A stretch of 22,580 bases of DNA from Minisyncoccota bacterium (GCA_020050775.1 JAGVKC010000071.1:1-22580); one strand, 5' to 3'. Shown: positions 7,491 to 14,824, counted from the first letter of the stretch. A program made the numbers and translations. The notes: generated from the letters alone by a model not told the origin.

Positions 7491-7520
7491 ACAATACCAC
7501 ATACAAAACACACAAGTCAA
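7491..7520 (-). promoter_or_regulatory. Sigma-70-type promoter with extended -10
   Basis: Minus strand TTGACT (7520-7515), an 18-base spacer ending TGG, and TATTGT (7496-7491). It drives the frameshifted mini-gene at 7244-7455. Confidence 0.65.
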
Positions 7521-7648
7521 TAGTCTCAAAAAAGGCCCAGTACGAGCCTATTTTGCGGTGGGAGAAAGTGCTCAAAAATAAGCCAATTTCACCCTGAAAA
7601 ACGCAACTTTGACACCATTTTTTACGTGTGTGGTTGATTTTTGATGAA

Positions 7649-7704
7649 AAAGGTTCTCTTGTAACCTTTCCACAGCATACATTCAGGTTGCAGGGGCGAT
7701 AATA
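7649..7704 (+). promoter_or_regulatory. nrdA upstream region: inverted repeat and possible promoter
   Basis: The 226 bases between the promoter at 7520 and nrdA hold no gene. A perfect AAAGGTT/AACCTTT inverted repeat with a 7-base spacer lies at 7649-7669 and could be an operator. It does not look like an NrdR box. The best promoter guess is CATACA (7676-7681), 17 bases, GATAAT (7699-7704). A lone perfect TTGACA at 7609-7614 has no matching -10. GGGG/CCCC arms (7693-7696 with 7711-7714) could fold around the -10 region. Confidence 0.35.
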
Positions 7705-7746
7705 GAATCTCCCCTAAAAATATTTTAATCGCTAACAGCACTTTTT

Positions 7747-10700
7747 ATGGCAACAACACGCAAGGTTAAGAAAAGAAATGGAGAGATAGTTGACTTCACT
7801 CCAGGAAATATAACCATTGCGGTACAAAAAGCATTTGCAGCAACGCTCGGTGAAAGCCACGAAAACGACGCGATTGAAATCACTAAAACAGTCGTCGATT
7901 CAATCGATTTGAAATTCGGCACTACTGCGTTCATTCCCACCGTCGAAGATATTCAAGACCTCGTAGAAAATGCGCTCATGGAACGCGGCTACTTTACGGT
8001 AGCTAAGTCCTACATCATCTACCGCTACGAACACTCTAAGAAACGCGAGGAGAAAAAGCAGGAAATAGCTGAAAAAATAAGCGAAAACCAACTCCTCGTC
8101 ACCAAACGCAATGGTTCGCAGGAGAACTTCTCTGAAAGCAAGCTTACGCGCACCCTCCTTCGTGCCGCAGAGGGTCTTGAGCGCTATATAGATGTACCAG
8201 CCATCATCTCGCGCGTGCGCGCAGAGATGTACGAAGGCATCAAGACCAAAGACATCCACGACGTGCTTATCATGGTCGTGCGCTCGATGATTGAACGCGA
8301 CCCAGCGCACTCTTCCGTTGCTGCACATCTTCTGTTGCAGTACATGTACCGCGAAGTCATTGGCGAAGTCGACTACGCAAAAGTAGAAGAGGGTCACAAA
8401 GCTGCGTTTTTTGCCACCATCAAGCGCGGAGTTGAGATAGGCCAGTTTGACAAGCGCATGATGGACTTCGACCTTCCGCGTCTTGCAGACTCTCTCCAGA
8501 TTGAGCGTGACCGCGACTTTAAATACCTCGGCCTTCAGACGCTCCAGGCAAACTACCTTTCTAAAGAACACGCAACGCGCAAACTACTTGAGACCCCACA
8601 AATCTTCTGGATGCGCATCGCTATGGGTTGCGCGCTTGCAGAGAAAACTCAGGAGGACCGCGACCGCTATGCAGTGGAATTCTATGAAGTTATGTCTTCT
8701 ATGTATTACACGCCGTCCTCCCCTACGCTCTATCATGCAGGCCTTACCAAGCCGCAGCTTTCCTCTTGCTTCCTCTCGACTGTTCCGGACGACCTCCATA
8801 TGATCTTCAAGGAATATTCCGACGGCGCACAACTGCTTAAGTACGCAGGCGGTCTTGGTACCGACTGGACGCCCGTGCGCGCAACAGGCTCCCTCGTTAA
8901 AACGACTGGCGTGGAGAGCCAGGGCACTATTCCGTTCCTGAAAATCGCAAACGACGTCACTATTTCCATCAACCGCTCCGGCCGCCGTCGCGGCGCCGCT
9001 GCTGTGTACCTTGAATATTGGCACCTCGACATTGAGGACTTCATGGAACTGCGCAAAAACACCGGCGACGAACGCCGCCGTGCGCACGACCTTAACACAG
9101 CAACGTGGATTCCGGATCTTTTTATGAAGCGTCTGGAAGAAGACGGCCAGTGGACGCTCTTCTCTCCGTCGGATACGCCTGACCTTCACGACCTCTATGG
9201 CCGCGCGTTCGAGGAAGCATACGTAAAATATGAAGAAGCCGCAGACGCGGGGCTCATACCGCATCATAAGCGCATTAAAGCGGCAGACATTTGGCGCAAG
9301 CACCTCACCATGCTCTTTGAAACAGGTCACCCATGGATTACCTGGAAAGACCCTTCAAACATTCGTTCTCCTCAGGACCATGTAGGCGTCGTACATTCTT
9401 CTAACCTCTGCACAGAAATTACGCTCAACACCTCTGCTGAAGAAACTGCCGTCTGCAACCTAGGAAGCATTAACATGGCGCGCTTTGTTGAGAATGGCGC
9501 ATTTGACCGCGACGCCGTTGCGCGCGTAGTACCGGTTGCCATGCGCATGCTGGATAACGTCATCGACGTGAACTACTACCCTACCGAAAAGACGCTGCGC
9601 TCCAACATGCGCCACCGCCCAGTTGGCCTAGGACTTCGCGGTTTGCAGGACGCACTCTACAAACTCGACATTAGTTTTGATTCCGACGAAGGCGTACGGT
9701 TCTCTGACGAAAGCATGGAAACCATTAGCTATCACGCCATTCTTTCTTCCTCGCTTCTTGCGAAAGAGCGCGGCACCTACGAAAGCTACAAAGGTTCCAA
9801 GTGGGACCGTGGCCTTCTCCCGCAAGACACCATTGCACTTCTTGAACAGGAACGTGGCACAACCATAGACGTACCTCGGCACGAAACGCTCGACTGGCGC
9901 CTCGTGCGCGAAACCGTGCGCAAATACGGCATGCGCAACTCCAACACTATGGCAAACGCACCGACCGCTACGACTGCAAACATCGCAGGGTGCTACCCAA
10001 CCATCGAGCCAATCTATAAGAACCTATACGTAAAGAGCAACATGGCGGGCGACTTTATGGTGGTCAATGAATACCTCGTGGATGACCTCAAGCGCCTGGG
10101 CCTTTGGAATGCAGACATGCTCGAGAAAATAAAATATCTCGACGGAAGCGTACAAGAAATCGAAGAGATACCACCGGCAATCCGCGCAAAGTACAAAGAA
10201 GTATTCGAAATCGAGCCGCAGTGGCTCATCAAAGCTGCCACATACCGCGGACGCTGGATAGACCAGTCGCAGTCCCTCAACATCTTCTACGGTGGCGCAT
10301 CTGGCCGCGTTCTCTCCGAGATATATCAGTACGCATGGCGCCTGGGACTGAAAACCACGTATTACCTACGCACGCTTGGCGCATTGCGCATTGAGAAATC
10401 CACCGTGAACTTGGCTAAGTTCGGCGGTGCAGCAAAGAACGAGAGCGCTGTTCAGTCGCAAGTACAAGGTTCCGTTTCTGGCATTGTGGTTGAAGAAGTC
10501 TCCGTCGTTACCAGCACCACATTCGCTTCAGTTCCTTCGCCTGTCATGGTGTCGCGCTCCCAAGTTTCCAGCGAACCACAAGGCAAGGCAGAGGTGTTTT
10601 ACACACAACCTGCCCCAGCCACTCACAAAACTCTTGAACGCATTGTACCTTCTGGCATCCCGTCGTTTGGCAATGTGACCGTCAAAGCAGAACCGGGTAA

Positions 10701-10749
10701 ACCAAAAGTAGAAATTCTGGGCGAAGTGTGCGAATCCTGTTCAGCGTAA
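7747..10749 (+). CDS. nrdA: Class I ribonucleoside-diphosphate reductase, alpha subunit
   Basis: 1000 aa. With NrdB it reduces ribonucleoside diphosphates to deoxyribonucleotides in the cytoplasm. Two ATP-cone regulatory domains occupy about 5-95 (KKRNGEIVDF) and 117-205 (TKRNGSQENFSESKL), followed by the ten-stranded barrel. Visible active-site elements are C341 (SSCF) and C570 (TAVCNLGSIN) as the redox pair, N553-C555-E557 (NLCTE) with the thiyl Cys, and Y872-Y873 (TYYLRTLGA) of the radical path. The C-terminal CESC (C995, C998) is the usual thiol shuttle. It is joined through an unusually long, low-complexity Ser/Val/Pro linker of about 95 residues. The length and two ATP-cones recall the chlamydial enzyme. 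The ATG lacks a Shine-Dalgarno. nrdB follows only 2.1 kb downstream, not directly. Confidence 0.96.
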   Translation: MATTRKVKKRNGEIVDFTPGNITIAVQKAFAATLGESHENDAIEITKTVVDSIDLKFGTTAFIPTVEDIQDLVENALMERGYFTVAKSYIIYRYEHSKKREEKKQEIAEKISENQLLVTKRNGSQENFSESKLTRTLLRAAEGLERYIDVPAIISRVRAEMYEGIKTKDIHDVLIMVVRSMIERDPAHSSVAAHLLLQYMYREVIGEVDYAKVEEGHKAAFFATIKRGVEIGQFDKRMMDFDLPRLADSLQIERDRDFKYLGLQTLQANYLSKEHATRKLLETPQIFWMRIAMGCALAEKTQEDRDRYAVEFYEVMSSMYYTPSSPTLYHAGLTKPQLSSCFLSTVPDDLHMIFKEYSDGAQLLKYAGGLGTDWTPVRATGSLVKTTGVESQGTIPFLKIANDVTISINRSGRRRGAAAVYLEYWHLDIEDFMELRKNTGDERRRAHDLNTATWIPDLFMKRLEEDGQWTLFSPSDTPDLHDLYGRAFEEAYVKYEEAADAGLIPHHKRIKAADIWRKHLTMLFETGHPWITWKDPSNIRSPQDHVGVVHSSNLCTEITLNTSAEETAVCNLGSINMARFVENGAFDRDAVARVVPVAMRMLDNVIDVNYYPTEKTLRSNMRHRPVGLGLRGLQDALYKLDISFDSDEGVRFSDESMETISYHAILSSSLLAKERGTYESYKGSKWDRGLLPQDTIALLEQERGTTIDVPRHETLDWRLVRETVRKYGMRNSNTMANAPTATTANIAGCYPTIEPIYKNLYVKSNMAGDFMVVNEYLVDDLKRLGLWNADMLEKIKYLDGSVQEIEEIPPAIRAKYKEVFEIEPQWLIKAATYRGRWIDQSQSLNIFYGGASGRVLSEIYQYAWRLGLKTTYYLRTLGALRIEKSTVNLAKFGGAAKNESAVQSQVQGSVSGIVVEEVSVVTSTTFASVPSPVMVSRSQVSSEPQGKAEVFYTQPAPATHKTLERIVPSGIPSFGNVTVKAEPGKPKVEILGEVCESCSA

Positions 10750-10751
10750 GC

Positions 10752-10757
10752 TACAAT
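10752..10757 (+). promoter_or_regulatory. -10 box predicting a leaderless mRNA
   Basis: TACAAT lies two bases after the nrdA stop codon and six bases before GTG 10764. A start at the usual distance would coincide with the GTG. No -35 or TG extension is evident, so read-through from nrdA may contribute. Confidence 0.45.
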
Positions 10758-10763
10758 ACAAAA

Positions 10764-12125
10764 GTGAATCACTCCCCGTGGATTGAAGAACTCGATGCGA
10801 ATCGCATCTGGGATACTCTTCCGAATGACAATACAACCGATATAGCCATAGTAGGCGCCGGCATTGCCGGCTTCTCTACAGCATTCTTTACGCTCACGCG
10901 TACAGACAAGCGCATTATCATGCTTGAGCGCGGACTCATGGCGCATGGTGCATCAGGACATAATGCGGGCATGCTCGTACCTATGTTTGAGCGGCCTTTG
11001 CACCATTTGGCAGAGGAATTTCCTGCAAAACTTGTTGCAGAAGCACAAATTGAACTTGAAACAGGCTGGGCACTGCTGGATGAAATGATAGCCGTTCTTG
11101 ATGAACCTATTTCCTATCACCGAAAAGTCGGATACGGAGGCCTACGCACGCTTGAGGAAACTGTAGCAGAACTTGAAAATGTTAAATGGGAAAAGGATCA
11201 TAATATTCCCTACCTCCCTATTTTTGTTGCAGACACTGCTCCCTTCCTTGCAGGACTCAAAGGCTATGAAGGTCTTTTTGAAATCCGCTCTCATGAAGAG
11301 ATCTTGGACCTACTAGAAACAAAGCACCCTGAGTACGTAGCCTGCACACAGGAAGAATTTGGTGTTTTAAACTCAGCGCTTCTGTGTGAGAAACTTCTTA
11401 AACATTTCCTTGCGACCTATCCGGATCGTTTTGTACTGTATGAAAAATCTCCAGTACTACGTGTAGCACTCCATGAAGAGAATGCCATTCTTGATGTAGG
11501 ACGCTTTACGGTAGACGCTGACCGCGTGGTCTTATGCACTAACGGATTCGAGGACATTAGCATTGTGAACAAATCCGGTTTGGACATAGACACACGCTTC
11601 CATCACTTTGTGAGCGGCAAAGTAGGGTTCATGACCGCGTATGTTGAACATGAAGAAAGACCTGCAAGCGCAGGTTGGTACAGCATGCCGCCTGATGCAC
11701 TTTCTCTTACACCGCATGAAGACGGATACAAAGAAATTGATGCCTTTATATACACCAGCCGCAGGCCGCACCCAAAAGGCGCCCTCGTTGCTATTGGAGG
11801 TCCAGATATGCAACTGGAGGACCGAGCACAGTACGATGCAAACATGGAATATCCGTTGAGTGCTGAACAAAGAATTTCCTCTGCAATTCAACAGGTGCGC
11901 GACATCGCCCTTGAAACCAAAGAGGGTCGCTACATGTGGCATGGCCTTATGGGCTACACCCCGACCGGCGTGCGCGTAGTGGGTGTTGAACCTAAAAATT
12001 CCGTACTCCTCTATAACCTTGGCTGCAACGGTATAGGACTTCTGCCTTCTCTGGCTGGCGGCAAGCGCATCTCAAGCATGCTGCGGGGTGAAAAACTCCC
12101 ACGATCTTTGTTTGACCCTAGGTAA
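10764..12125 (+). CDS. FAD-dependent oxidoreductase (DAO family)
   Basis: 453 aa from GTG 10764. The frame is also open from a GTG at 10728, but that lies inside nrdA, and the chosen start gives the usual short N-terminus (SPWIEEL) before the dinucleotide fold. Residues 26-36 (DIAIVGAGIAG) are the FAD-binding GxGxxG motif. ERGLMAHGASGHNAGML (55-71) is the second FAD/substrate segment, and the C-terminal GCNGIGLLPSLAGGKRIS is the closing FAD motif of DAO proteins (PF01266). Relatives include DadA, glycine oxidase and gamma-glutamylputrescine oxidase (PuuB), which oxidise amines or amino acids. The substrate cannot be read from the sequence. It starts 14 bp after nrdA and has its own terminator. 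Confidence 0.88.
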   Translation: MNHSPWIEELDANRIWDTLPNDNTTDIAIVGAGIAGFSTAFFTLTRTDKRIIMLERGLMAHGASGHNAGMLVPMFERPLHHLAEEFPAKLVAEAQIELETGWALLDEMIAVLDEPISYHRKVGYGGLRTLEETVAELENVKWEKDHNIPYLPIFVADTAPFLAGLKGYEGLFEIRSHEEILDLLETKHPEYVACTQEEFGVLNSALLCEKLLKHFLATYPDRFVLYEKSPVLRVALHEENAILDVGRFTVDADRVVLCTNGFEDISIVNKSGLDIDTRFHHFVSGKVGFMTAYVEHEERPASAGWYSMPPDALSLTPHEDGYKEIDAFIYTSRRPHPKGALVAIGGPDMQLEDRAQYDANMEYPLSAEQRISSAIQQVRDIALETKEGRYMWHGLMGYTPTGVRVVGVEPKNSVLLYNLGCNGIGLLPSLAGGKRISSMLRGEKLPRSLFDPR

Positions 12126-12126
12126 A

Positions 12127-12156
12127 TAAAAACCCCGCGCTTGTGCGCGGGGTTTT
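12127..12156. terminator. Bidirectional intrinsic terminator
   Basis: CCCCGCGC/GCGCGGGG (12133-12140 with 12145-12152), loop TTGT. TTTTGTTT follows on plus and a T run (from AAAAA at 12128-12132) on minus, so it serves the FAD oxidoreductase and the convergent small gene at 12159. Confidence 0.9.
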
Positions 12157-12158
12157 GT

Positions 12159-12362
12159 TTATGTGCGTGTTGGAGGCAGTTCGCGTAAGCGCTCTGGGAG
12201 CCGCTCGCGGAACTTCGGGTAGTTAAGGGAGACCCACTTACCCATTTCGTCTGTTGTCTGGTTTCCGGAGGCCACTTTAACCATCAGCTCCAGGCAATAG
12301 TCCAAATCGCATTCCAGGGCTTGAATCTCGTCTATGAGATCCTCGCGGGAACAGGTGTCCAC
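12159..12362 (-). CDS. Small acidic hypothetical protein
   Basis: 67 aa from GTG 12362 (DTCSREDLIDEIQALECDLD...), apparently soluble, helical and acidic in the first half, with an Arg/Pro-rich end (RERLPERLRELPPTRT). No family recognised. The start is uncertain: GAGG lies well upstream of the GTG but ideally spaced (five bases) before an in-frame ATA at 12377, which would add IDWSK. Before that, in the same frame, a TAG closes a run ending in VDALLFGWHFRRR. It converges on the FAD oxidoreductase and shares its terminator. Confidence 0.55.
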   Translation of the reverse strand: MDTCSREDLIDEIQALECDLDYCLELMVKVASGNQTTDEMGKWVSLNYPKFRERLPERLRELPPTRT

Positions 12363-12477
12363 TTTCGACCAGTCTATTGGTACCTCTTGCTATCGCCGGC
12401 GGAAATGCCAGCCGAAAAGCAGAGCGTCTACATGGGAAATTCCTTTCAAAAGTTCAATACTGACGTGACTGTATCGT

Positions 12478-12515
12478 AGAAAAATAAAAACCGCTAGCAT
12501 CGTGTGATGTAGCGG
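12478..12515 (-). terminator. Intrinsic terminator of the 54-aa gene
   Basis: CCGCTA/TAGCGG (12491-12496 with 12510-12515) with inner CATC/GATG, followed on the minus strand by TTTTTATTTT. Confidence 0.8.
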
Positions 12516-12550
12516 ATCCTACTGGTCATAAACGGGACCAGGGCCGTGCG

Positions 12551-12715
12551 TTAGTGAAGCAAATCACGGAAGGCGTAGACAATCGCTTTTTGCATCGAAT
12601 CGAACCTTACGACTGTATCTTGTTTCGGTGCAGCCTGGACAGTGCGTGTCGCAGCGCGTTCCTTTACGAGCCCTTCAACGATTTTCTTGAAACCGTCGTC
12701 AGATGTGCCAGTCAT
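12551..12715 (-). CDS. 54-aa hypothetical protein
   Basis: A 54-codon gene beginning MTGTSDDGFKKIVEGLVKER and ending IVYAFRDLLH before TAA at 12553-12551. Support comes from the complete signals around it: AGGAGGT four bases before ATG 12715, a consensus promoter (TTGACA, 17, TATTAT) and a terminator downstream. The product is small, soluble and probably helical, with a basic middle. No family recognised. It belongs to the set of independent small genes in this window. Confidence 0.72.
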   Translation of the reverse strand: MTGTSDDGFKKIVEGLVKERAATRTVQAAPKQDTVVRFDSMQKAIVYAFRDLLH

Positions 12716-12750
12716 TAGTACCTCCTATTGGTGAAGAACTTTACCCGTAC

Positions 12751-12779
12751 ATAATACACCCAATAACAAGTTTTGTCAA
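12751..12779 (-). promoter_or_regulatory. Consensus sigma-70 promoter
   Basis: Minus strand TTGACA (12779-12774), 17 bases, TATTAT (12756-12751). The spacer also resembles that of the promoter at 18249-18277 (22 of 29 bases identical overall). Drives the 54-aa gene. Confidence 0.85.
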
Positions 12780-12823
12780 GGCCTACCGGCAAGGACAATA
12801 GTGTTTTTTGATACCTAATCCCC

Positions 12824-12852
12824 TGTTGCGGAAGCCCCAAAATCCGTATGAT
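12824..12852 (+). promoter_or_regulatory. Putative nrdB promoter
   Basis: TATGAT (12847-12852) with TGTTGC 17 bases upstream (12824-12829). The leader would be about 27 nt. GAGGTAA at 12855-12861 is too far from ATG 12886 to act as a normal ribosome site. Confidence 0.4.
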
Positions 12853-12885
12853 GTAGAGGTAATTTTTAACTAATTTTTATACCGT

Positions 12886-13878
12886 ATGGGAGTCATTAAC
12901 GGCGCGAACAATACAGACCCGAACAAGATACTTCCGATGAAGTATCCGTGGGCGCGTACACACTACAAAAAAGGCGTGGCAAACAACTGGGTGCCGGAAG
13001 AAGTATCCATGCAACAGGACGTCGAACTCTGGAAAAAACCAGGCGCACTTTCTGAAGATGAGCGCCGCATGATTCTCTGGAATCTCGGCTTCTTCTCCAC
13101 CGCCGAATCTTTGACTGCAAACAACCTCGTACTTGCAGTCTACCAGCACATCACAAACCCCGAGTGCCGCCAGTATCTCTTGCGCCAGGCATACGAAGAA
13201 GCAGTTCATACCGACACGTTCATTTACTGCTGCGACACACTTTCCCTCAATCCTGACGAAATCTACAAGATGTACGAAACTATTCCGTCCATCAAAGAGA
13301 AGGACGAATTCGTGGTGGAAATGACCAAGTCTGTGTTCGACCCGAACTTCAATACCGAAGGTACAGAAAATATGCAGAAGTTCGTGCACGACCTCGTGGG
13401 CTTCTACGTCATCATGGAAGGCATCTTCTTTTACGCAGGATTCGTCATGATGCTCTCGATGCTTCGCAAGAACCGCATGGTAGGCGTTGGCGAGCAGTTC
13501 CAGTTTATTTTGCGCGACGAGTCGGTACATTTGGCCTTCGGTGCAGACCTCATCAACACTATCGTTGCAGAGAACCCACAGATCTGGACGGATGAGTTTA
13601 AGAATCAGCTGATGGAGAACATCAAACGCGGTGTAGAACTCGAGAAAAAATATGTGGATGACGCACTACCGCGCGGCATCGTCGGCCTCACCCCTACAAC
13701 CGTAAAGCAGTATGTAGAACACATTGCAGACCGCCGTCTTGAGCGCATTGGCCTAAACCGCCAGTACCACAAAGAAAATCCATTCCCATGGATGTCGGAA
13801 ATCATCGACATGCCGAAAGAGAAGAACTTTTTCGAGACACGCGTCACCGAATACAAGACCGGCGAATTAGATTGGTAA
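12886..13878 (+). CDS. nrdB: Ribonucleotide reductase beta subunit, Tyr-less class Ic type
   Basis: 330 aa. Ferritin-like radical-generating subunit, partner of NrdA. The metal ligands are E74 (STAESL), E105 and H108 (YEEAVH), E178 (IMEGIFF), E212 and H215 (RDESVH). The residue four after H108, which holds the radical Tyr in ordinary class Ia enzymes, is F112 (HTDTF). The same substitution (HTHTF) defines the Chlamydia trachomatis Mn(IV)/Fe(III) class Ic protein, and the whole sequence follows that protein closely (GFFSTAES, VGFYVIMEGIFFYAGFVMML, NPFPWMSE). W49 and the C-terminal Y323 of the radical path are kept. The position of chlamydial Y222 is F207 here. ATG 12886 begins the normal N-terminus; no Shine-Dalgarno is present. 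Confidence 0.96.
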   Translation: MGVINGANNTDPNKILPMKYPWARTHYKKGVANNWVPEEVSMQQDVELWKKPGALSEDERRMILWNLGFFSTAESLTANNLVLAVYQHITNPECRQYLLRQAYEEAVHTDTFIYCCDTLSLNPDEIYKMYETIPSIKEKDEFVVEMTKSVFDPNFNTEGTENMQKFVHDLVGFYVIMEGIFFYAGFVMMLSMLRKNRMVGVGEQFQFILRDESVHLAFGADLINTIVAENPQIWTDEFKNQLMENIKRGVELEKKYVDDALPRGIVGLTPTTVKQYVEHIADRRLERIGLNRQYHKENPFPWMSEIIDMPKEKNFFETRVTEYKTGELDW

Positions 13879-13898
13879 TTTTCACGCACTGCTTTGTT

Positions 13899-13976
13899 GG
13901 AAGCTCCACTCGTCACTCGCCGTACATTTGTACGACTTGCTCCGGTGCTCGCTTCCGCCTCGCATTGCATTGCATT
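13899..13976. repeat. Nested inverted repeat and GCATT tandem repeat in non-coding DNA
   Basis: The 352 bases between nrdB and the gene at 14231 contain no credible gene. In the first part, GGAAGC/GCTTCC (13899-13904 with 13951-13956) and CGTAC/GTACG (13921-13925 with 13930-13934) share exactly one centre, but the bases between the two arm pairs do not pair. Three GCATT units follow at 13962-13976. The strand is strongly pyrimidine-rich. The element is unidentified. Confidence 0.4.
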
Positions 13977-14140
13977 GAAAATACAAACTCCACCGTCTTT
14001 CCCTAGTCTCCTTGCACTGCATCTGAAATAACCAATCAAAATGCATTGTGTCTTTTTCTGCTTCGCTCCTAGCATTTAGCTCAAAATAATCAATCCAAAG
14101 AATTCCAATTCTGAAATCGCAGTAAAAATACCTATGCCGC

Positions 14141-14162
14141 TTGGATTGATATATCAATCCAA
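14141..14162. repeat. Perfect 22-bp palindrome
   Basis: TTGGATTGATA followed by its exact reverse complement, with no loop. The core TTGATATATCAA is shared with the palindrome four bases downstream, and a further half-copy (ATCAATCCAA) lies at 14089-14098. It is either a paired binding site, a cruciform, or an RNA hairpin in the nrdB 3' end. Confidence 0.8.
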
Positions 14163-14166
14163 ACAC

Positions 14167-14194
14167 TCAGTGACTTGATATATCAAGTCACTGA
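14167..14194. repeat. Perfect 28-bp palindrome
   Basis: TCAGTGACTTGATA followed by its exact reverse complement. It has the same TTGATATATCAA core as the preceding palindrome but different flanks, and it lies just before the terminator at 14198-14233. Confidence 0.8.
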
Positions 14195-14197
14195 AAG

Positions 14198-14233
14198 AAA
14201 ACCGCCGCCCAGTAGATGGGCGGCGGTGTTTTA
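14198..14233. terminator. Bidirectional intrinsic terminator
   Basis: CCGCCGCCC/GGGCGGCGG (14202-14210 with 14218-14226), loop of 7, with a T-rich tract on plus (TGTTTTATT) and TTTTCTTTC on minus. It separates nrdB from the convergent 181-aa gene, whose stop codon it touches. Confidence 0.88.
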
Positions 14234-14776
14234 TTGCATGACCTCGAACGCGAACCACCTGCCTGCCATCCATCCGTAATTACGGTGAACGAAGCTTGCC
14301 GTGCGCGCACCATTAGTCCAGCGTGCGCGGCAGCACAGAGGCCCTTTGTTGAATATGCCCTCTTGCGAATGGACAACGTGCAGAGAGACGAGTTCCAGGT
14401 CAAAGCTCAGATGTTCGTCGAGCTTTGGATACTGGTCCACAAGGCAGAAGAATTCGTGCGGCAAAAGCGTACGAATCCCCTTGTGTCCGTGCAACCGTGC
14501 AGCCTGCTTGTCCATAAGGAACGTATTGAAGGACAAGAGTGTCACTGTTGCGAGCCTGGGCTTCTGCAACTGATGCGGGTACTTACGAGAGAACACCTGC
14601 AAATCCTCGCTCTCCGGTGTCGAAGGCGCAGCTTTTTTAATGAGCTTACAGAGGTCTAGCCGATACAAGAAGTGAACAGGAAGTTCAGCTTTAGCACCCC
14701 ACTTGGTCTTGGAGAACTTGATTCTGCCGTAGTCCCCGAGTGGAGTTCTGTCAGAAAGTACGAGTGAACGAGTCAT
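14231..14776 (-). CDS. Hypothetical protein, 181 aa
   Basis: Not recognised. Apparently a soluble, basic, mixed alpha/beta protein without signal peptide or membrane segment. It starts MTRSLVLSDRTPLGDYGRIK and ends WMAGRWFAFEVMQ; Cys residues occur at 43, 111 and in a CC pair near 149. ATG 14776 is supported by GGGGG six bases upstream, which can pair with the anti-Shine-Dalgarno using one G:U, and by a plausible promoter (TTGAGG, 16, CATAGT). It ends at the terminator shared with nrdB. The strand choice rests on these signals, since the opposite strand is also open for 147 codons but lacks them. Confidence 0.7.
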   Translation of the reverse strand: MTRSLVLSDRTPLGDYGRIKFSKTKWGAKAELPVHFLYRLDLCKLIKKAAPSTPESEDLQVFSRKYPHQLQKPRLATVTLLSFNTFLMDKQAARLHGHKGIRTLLPHEFFCLVDQYPKLDEHLSFDLELVSLHVVHSQEGIFNKGPLCCRARWTNGARTASFVHRNYGWMAGRWFAFEVMQ

Positions 14777-14796
14777 TGGAATCCCCCAGATAGTGA

Positions 14797-14824
14797 ACTA
14801 TGTCTTTTTTGACCATACCCTCAA
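14797..14824 (-). promoter_or_regulatory. Putative sigma-70 promoter
   Basis: Minus strand TTGAGG (14824-14819), 16 bases, CATAGT (14802-14797), about 20 bases before ATG 14776. Confidence 0.45.

Noticed and set aside
7609..7614. Perfect TTGACA as the nrdA -35 box
   Set aside because: No acceptable -10 lies 15-19 bases downstream (best is TTGATT-like) and it is more than 130 bp from the start codon.
8584..9330. Minus-strand open frame (248 codons) inside nrdA, and similar ones at 7900-8571
   Set aside because: They lie wholly inside a certain gene and their products look like reverse-strand translation of biased codons.
12380..12440. TAG recoded as a sense codon
   Set aside because: All certain genes here use TAA, TAG and TGA as stops without internal copies, so a recoded amber is not supported.
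13899..13956. Integron attC-like site
   Set aside because: Size is similar, but there is no GTTRRRY/RYYYAAC pair and no integrase nearby.
13882..14166. 94-codon minus-strand open frame after nrdB
   Set aside because: Its GTG lies between the two palindromes, there is no ribosome site, it ends against nrdB, and the sequence contains repeats. Treated as non-coding.
14167..14194. 28-bp palindrome as a dif/Xer site
   Set aside because: Length and an 11-6-11 layout fit, but arms do not resemble known XerC/XerD arms (no TTATGTTAAAT-like half) and symmetry is perfect, unlike dif.
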